Below the pieces are notes generated by a model. The model was not told where the DNA came from, did no database searches, and was given only the letters and a program-made list of their open reading frames with translations. A stretch of 31,559 nucleotides of DNA from a virus, in the IMG/VR virus record IMGVR_UViG_3300024356_000027, positions 1-31,559 of that record; one strand, given 5' to 3'. The stretch's first letter is position 1. Each line of letters begins with the position of its first letter. This document shows, in pieces, positions 29,465 through 31,559 of this stretch. The translations under genes were made by a program, and so were the position numbers.

Positions 29465-29494
29465 CAAAAGGGGCCGCATGGCCCCTTTTGTTTT
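29465..29494. terminator. strong bidirectional intrinsic terminator
   Basis: CAAAAGGGGCC (29465-29475) pairs perfectly with GGCCCCTTTTG (29480-29490) around a GCAT loop, an 11-bp stem. T4 follows on the plus side. On the minus side the stem's own T-run and TCATTTC follow. It lies immediately after the primase stop and 17 bases beyond the last minus-strand gene, so it ends both convergent operons. Confidence 0.9.
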
Positions 29495-29506
29495 GGGTGG
29501 GTTGGA

Positions 29507-29572
29507 CTAGGATCGATCAGTGAGTGCGAGAATCAGCGCGACTAGTACGCTGATGATGATGGCGACGATCAT
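29507..29572 (-). CDS. 21-aa hydrophobic micro-protein
   Basis: A 21-residue frame, MIVAIIISVLVALILALTDR plus S, consists of one membrane-spanning stretch and a short charged end. It starts in an ATGA overlap with the stop of the preceding small membrane protein. The operon uses this spacing at each upstream junction except the larger gap after the GP88-like gene. It ends just before the terminator. Function unknown; it resembles small membrane-active regulatory peptides only in size and composition. Confidence 0.55.
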   Translation of the reverse strand: MIVAIIISVLVALILALTDRS

Positions 29573-29784
29573 TTGATGATGCCTGCGGCCAGCATGACGA
29601 ACACGGCGACGAACCCGATAGCGCAGATGATGGGCAGGAAACGCCCGATAGGATCGTTCCACTTGTCTACGTCGATCCCGTGCCCGTGGTGCGGCCTATA
29701 CGCTGAATAGGTGCCATTACAGCCCCTGCGCGTGGTGCGCTCAGGCTGGTAGGCTTGGCCGATTTTGATTTTGGGTTGGTTCAT
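29569..29784 (-). CDS. small protein with C-terminal membrane anchor
   Basis: A 71-residue protein: a polar N-terminal part (NQPKIKIGQAYQPERTTRRGC, then SAYRPHHGHGIDVDKWNDP) and a single hydrophobic segment near the end (about 47-70, FLPIICAIGFVAVFVMLAAGII). It is probably a tail-anchored inner-membrane protein. ATG 29784 has GGAG 5 bases upstream and overlaps the preceding stop. The longer frame to 29877 lies over the previous gene and is rejected. No family recognised. Confidence 0.68.
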   Translation of the reverse strand: MNQPKIKIGQAYQPERTTRRGCNGTYSAYRPHHGHGIDVDKWNDPIGRFLPIICAIGFVAVFVMLAAGIIK

Positions 29785-29927
29785 GATTGCTCCAATCCTG
29801 AAATGCGAAAGCACTTGCCATCTGACAGACGTTCGACGTCTACCGTGTACCGGCCATGCACGGCCAAAACCCGACACCTAGTCGGACGTCCGAACAATTC
29901 AATGAATACGATCTGATTGGGTTTCAT
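29781..29927 (-). CDS. 48-aa hypothetical protein
   Basis: A 48-residue protein (KPNQIVFIELFGRPTRC, then RVLAVHGRYTVDVERLSDGK, CFRISGLEQS) with an alternating strand pattern like a small beta-barrel. ATG 29927 has GGAG 7 bases upstream. Its TGA overlaps the next ATG. It follows the GP88-like gene after 19 bases. Function unknown. Confidence 0.62.
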   Translation of the reverse strand: MKPNQIVFIELFGRPTRCRVLAVHGRYTVDVERLSDGKCFRISGLEQS

Positions 29928-29946
29928 GCTTTCTCTCCAAGGTTGA

Positions 29947-30702
29947 TCAATAATGAATGCCAAGACGCTGAACGAACCCGCTAGCGTCATGCTTTGCTTT
30001 GCCTTTGGCGTACAGCGCGACGACGACACGAGCCGGCTCGATGTGGCGCACGTCGGTGTCATCGCCATCCACTACAGGCCATCCACGAAAGTTTGCGGGT
30101 ATCTCATCGCGCTTGTGGAAGACGACAGCTGTGCGCTTGTTGTCCGGGTTCTGCAGGCCTTTGATGCTGATAGGTTTAGGCGTGACGGCAGAGAATGAAT
30201 ACGTTAGGTCATAGTTGCCTGCAGTCTTACCGGACAGATTGCGCGCAGGATGCTTGGTGTAGTCATAAAACTGGACGTCTGGAAACAATTGGAAGATTGT
30301 CTTCCCATCCAATACCGGGATGTTTTCAAAAGGGATGTCAGACGTGCCATTCGGGCGGACTAGCGGTGTCATGCCGAGCCGAGATGCCTTGCGGGTTAAC
30401 GTCCAGACGTCCGCACAGAATGACAACATGAACGCTTCGCGGTTCTGACGAAAGAATGCAGTCTTGGCATCCCTTGCACGTTGGACAGAATCGAACGCGC
30501 CCCGTCCGGCGGATCGCAGGCATCCTGCCATGCATCCGGCCAGTTTTGCGAGCGGACATAGTTCATCGTCGGGAGATAGGTACAGGATGCCGGTAAGAAA
30601 ACCGATCCGCTCACCTTTCACAGTCTTGGCGGAAGACCCACCGAGAATCGGACGGTAGGGCAGATGCTTTGCCTTCAGGATTGCACGGTAGGGGTTTTGC
30701 AT
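29947..30702 (-). CDS. GP88-like conserved phage protein with Cys cluster
   Basis: A 251-residue protein with KTVKGERIGFLTGILYLSP, then a Cys cluster LCPLAKLAGCMAGC (Cys 49, 57, 61) and LRSAGRGAF. Later come MTPLVRPNGTSDIPFENIPVLDG, FPDVQFYDYTKHPARN, WPVVDGDDTDVRH and ARVVVALYAKGKAKHDASGF. I recognise this as a widespread phage/plasmid family (gene product 88 type), still of unknown biochemical function. The spaced Cys and the Arg/Asp-rich core (RPNGTSD, DGDDTD) suggest metal or cluster chemistry on a TIM-barrel-like frame, by inference only. Its ATG has GGAG 8 bases upstream. Confidence 0.82.
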   Translation of the reverse strand: MQNPYRAILKAKHLPYRPILGGSSAKTVKGERIGFLTGILYLSPDDELCPLAKLAGCMAGCLRSAGRGAFDSVQRARDAKTAFFRQNREAFMLSFCADVWTLTRKASRLGMTPLVRPNGTSDIPFENIPVLDGKTIFQLFPDVQFYDYTKHPARNLSGKTAGNYDLTYSFSAVTPKPISIKGLQNPDNKRTAVVFHKRDEIPANFRGWPVVDGDDTDVRHIEPARVVVALYAKGKAKHDASGFVQRLGIHY

Positions 30703-30720
30703 GGCAGGCTCTCCGGTAGG

Positions 30721-31038
30721 TTACATGCGACCGTTCATGTCGCGCAGATCGTTGCGGGTAAACGTCCACGCTTCGCCGTTGATTTTGTACGTCAGGGTTG
30801 CGTAGTGATCTTGCTTGGCAAGGGCGGGCGCAACGATGTCGCAAACGATGGCAGACCATGCGTCATAGGCAACGCTCTCGGTGTCCTCTTCAGTGTAAAG
30901 ATGATCGTACGCATCGTATGCGCCATCGTCGAAGTAGAAACCCGCGTCGCACTGCGTCACAGGCACAGTGCCAAGAACAGCATCAGCACCGAATGGGGTG
31001 TCGAGGGGAAGGCTGTAGTCAATCCAGAAGTTTTGCAT
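30721..31038 (-). CDS. acidic hypothetical protein, first gene of operon
   Basis: A 105-residue protein rich in Asp, Tyr and Ala (DAGFYFDDGAYDAYDHLYTEEDTES), then WSAIVCDIVAPALAKQDHYATL and TYKINGEAWTFTRNDLRDM. The very acidic surface resembles DNA-mimic or anti-host early proteins in a general way, but no family is recognised. ATG 31038 has GGAG 7 bases upstream, matching the downstream genes' leaders. The frame reaching 31257 would cover the promoter and is rejected. Confidence 0.68.
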   Translation of the reverse strand: MQNFWIDYSLPLDTPFGADAVLGTVPVTQCDAGFYFDDGAYDAYDHLYTEEDTESVAYDAWSAIVCDIVAPALAKQDHYATLTYKINGEAWTFTRNDLRDMNGRM

Positions 31039-31083
31039 GTCGGCTCTCCAGTAGACGCGCCGCACAACGCAGCGCATGTGCAC

Positions 31084-31113
31084 ACTGTAAGGCATTCTTT
31101 GGCAGGCTGTCAA
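31084..31113 (-). promoter_or_regulatory. promoter of the right-end minus-strand operon
   Basis: Read on the minus strand: TTGACA (31113-31108), 18 bases, then TACAGT (31089-31084, four of six to TATAAT). Transcription would begin near 31077, giving a leader of about 38 bases before the ATG at 31038. Confidence 0.65.
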
Positions 31114-31136
31114 GCGTTTTCTTGGGTGCGACGGTA

Positions 31137-31188
31137 GGCATGAACATGGGCGGTTCAGGGTAACGGCGCGATCCCCTGTATTCATGCC
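31137..31188. repeat. inverted repeat upstream of the operon promoter
   Basis: GGCATGAA (31137-31144) and TTCATGCC (31181-31188) are exact reverse complements. Between them CAGGG and CCCTG pair again, and a GGGCGGTTCAGG copy of the right-end 12-mer lies at 31148-31159. It may be an operator or structured site just upstream of the -35 box. Confidence 0.5.
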
Positions 31189-31204
31189 GAAAGGCAAGGC
31201 TTTT

Positions 31205-31313
31205 GGGCGGTTTAGGTATAGGTCTGTAGTTTTTTCGGCTAAGTAGGTATTTGACATAATGTATGTATAGCCGTGGAGCCGCGCCGACTTAAATTGGTAT
31301 GCCCAAACCGCCC
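31205..31313. repeat. outlying copies of the 12-mer motif
   Basis: GGGCGGTTTAGG (31205-31216) and CCCAAACCGCCC (31302-31313) are single copies, in opposite orientation, of the 12-mer that makes up the palindromic modules to the right. The stretch between is AT-richer (T6 at 31230-31235, TTGACATAATGTATGTATAG) with no gene on either strand. TTGACA here has no -10 at usable spacing on the plus strand. Confidence 0.6.
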
Positions 31314-31357
31314 AAATGACCTAACTCGACCCATCGCGCCGTCCGGCGCATGTTCTT

Positions 31358-31500
31358 GGGCGCTTTAGGTCATGCCTCATGCCATAGCCTAAAGCGCCCA
31401 TCTGATAGGCGTTCTGGGTCATGCCCCGACCCATAGCCTAAACCGCCCATCTGCCTTTAGGCGTTCTGGGTCATGCACTCAGCCATAGCCCAAAGCGCCC
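31358..31500. repeat. three 42-bp palindromic repeat modules
   Basis: Three modules begin at 31358, 31407 and 31459. Each is a 12-mer (GGGCGCTTTAGG or AGGCGTTCTGGG), then an 18-base spacer of form TCATGC-six variable-CCATAG, then an opposing 12-mer (CCTAAAGCGCCC, CCTAAACCGCCC or CCCAAAGCGCCC). The half-sites start exactly 30 bases apart in all three. The first module's arms are perfect reverse complements. Possible roles are an iteron-type replication origin or operators for a dimeric phage regulator. No ORF is present. Confidence 0.8.
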
Positions 31501-31505
31501 ATACC

Positions 31506-31559
31506 GGTCGGCGGTCGGCGGTCGGCGGTCGGCGGTCGGCGGTCGGCGGTCGGCGGTCG
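31506..31559. repeat. heptamer tandem repeat (GGTCGGC) to window end
   Basis: 54 bases are made of GGTCGGC repeated 7.7 times without a mismatch, running off the right edge. True copy number is unknown; an assembly may have broken here because of the repeat. Confidence 0.9.

Noticed and set aside
30721-31257. 178-residue form of the acidic protein at the right end
   Set aside because: The added N-terminus covers the promoter and inverted repeat and has no protein-like pattern. ATG 31038 has a standard GGAG site.
31251-31270. Plus-strand promoter at TTGACATAATGTATGTATAG
   Set aside because: The TATAG element is only about 9 bases from TTGACA, and no -10 box lies at 16-18 bases.
31358-31500. 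CRISPR array
   Set aside because: Units are palindromic modules with partly conserved 18-base spacers and only three copies. There are no cas genes and no uniform repeats with unique spacers.

Overview
The window is a stretch of tailed double-stranded DNA phage genome (P22-like podovirus architecture) from a Gram-negative, probably proteobacterial, host. The evidence is a P22-type coat protein, gp4-like and gp10-like tail accessory proteins, a needle-like protein and three ejection-type proteins in nearly the P22 order (5-4-10-26-7-20-16), followed by a lysis cassette with a GH108-type muramidase and a 3-TM holin. Terminase and portal genes are absent and presumably lie just left of position 1, so the window is incomplete. 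I see no integrase, excisionase, cI/Cro-type repressor or tRNA gene, so nothing here points to a temperate life style. Host identity cannot be fixed from the sequence.

Layout. (1) 1-17078, plus strand, late genes: small virion proteins, scaffold, coat, two small structural proteins, tail accessory factor, an inserted minus-strand HNH endonuclease, first tailspike-like protein, small membrane protein, gp10-like protein, needle-like protein, second tailspike, two small proteins, three ejection-type proteins, then 1-TM protein / endolysin / holin. (2) 17080-22031, minus strand, tightly overlapping early genes: VRR-NUC nuclease, small and Cys-rich proteins, a cytosine-5 DNA methyltransferase with a 351-codon ORF nested in another frame, a winged-helix protein and an SNF2-like helicase. 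(3) 22108-29464, plus strand, replication: Cas4/RecB-like nuclease, an early protein of unknown role, HNH endonuclease, family A DNA polymerase, PAPS-reductase-like protein, primase-helicase. It is closed by a strong bidirectional terminator. (4) 29507-31038, minus strand: five small genes, including a GP88-like Cys protein and two tiny membrane peptides. (5) 31039-31559, non-coding: a promoter, an array of palindromic 42-bp repeats and a heptamer tandem repeat that runs off the end.

How it works together: the divergent promoter region near 22052 starts the replication block, and the minus-strand block opposite it supplies modification and nuclease functions. The late block builds a short-tailed virion with two alternative or paired receptor-binding spikes. 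Late and early blocks converge with one base between them at 17079. The only plus-strand terminator found downstream sits 1.7 kb inside the early operon, which implies antisense late transcription. The most unusual items are the ORF nested in the methyltransferase gene, the repeat array at the right end, and the long hairpin leader in front of the HNH-polymerase operon.
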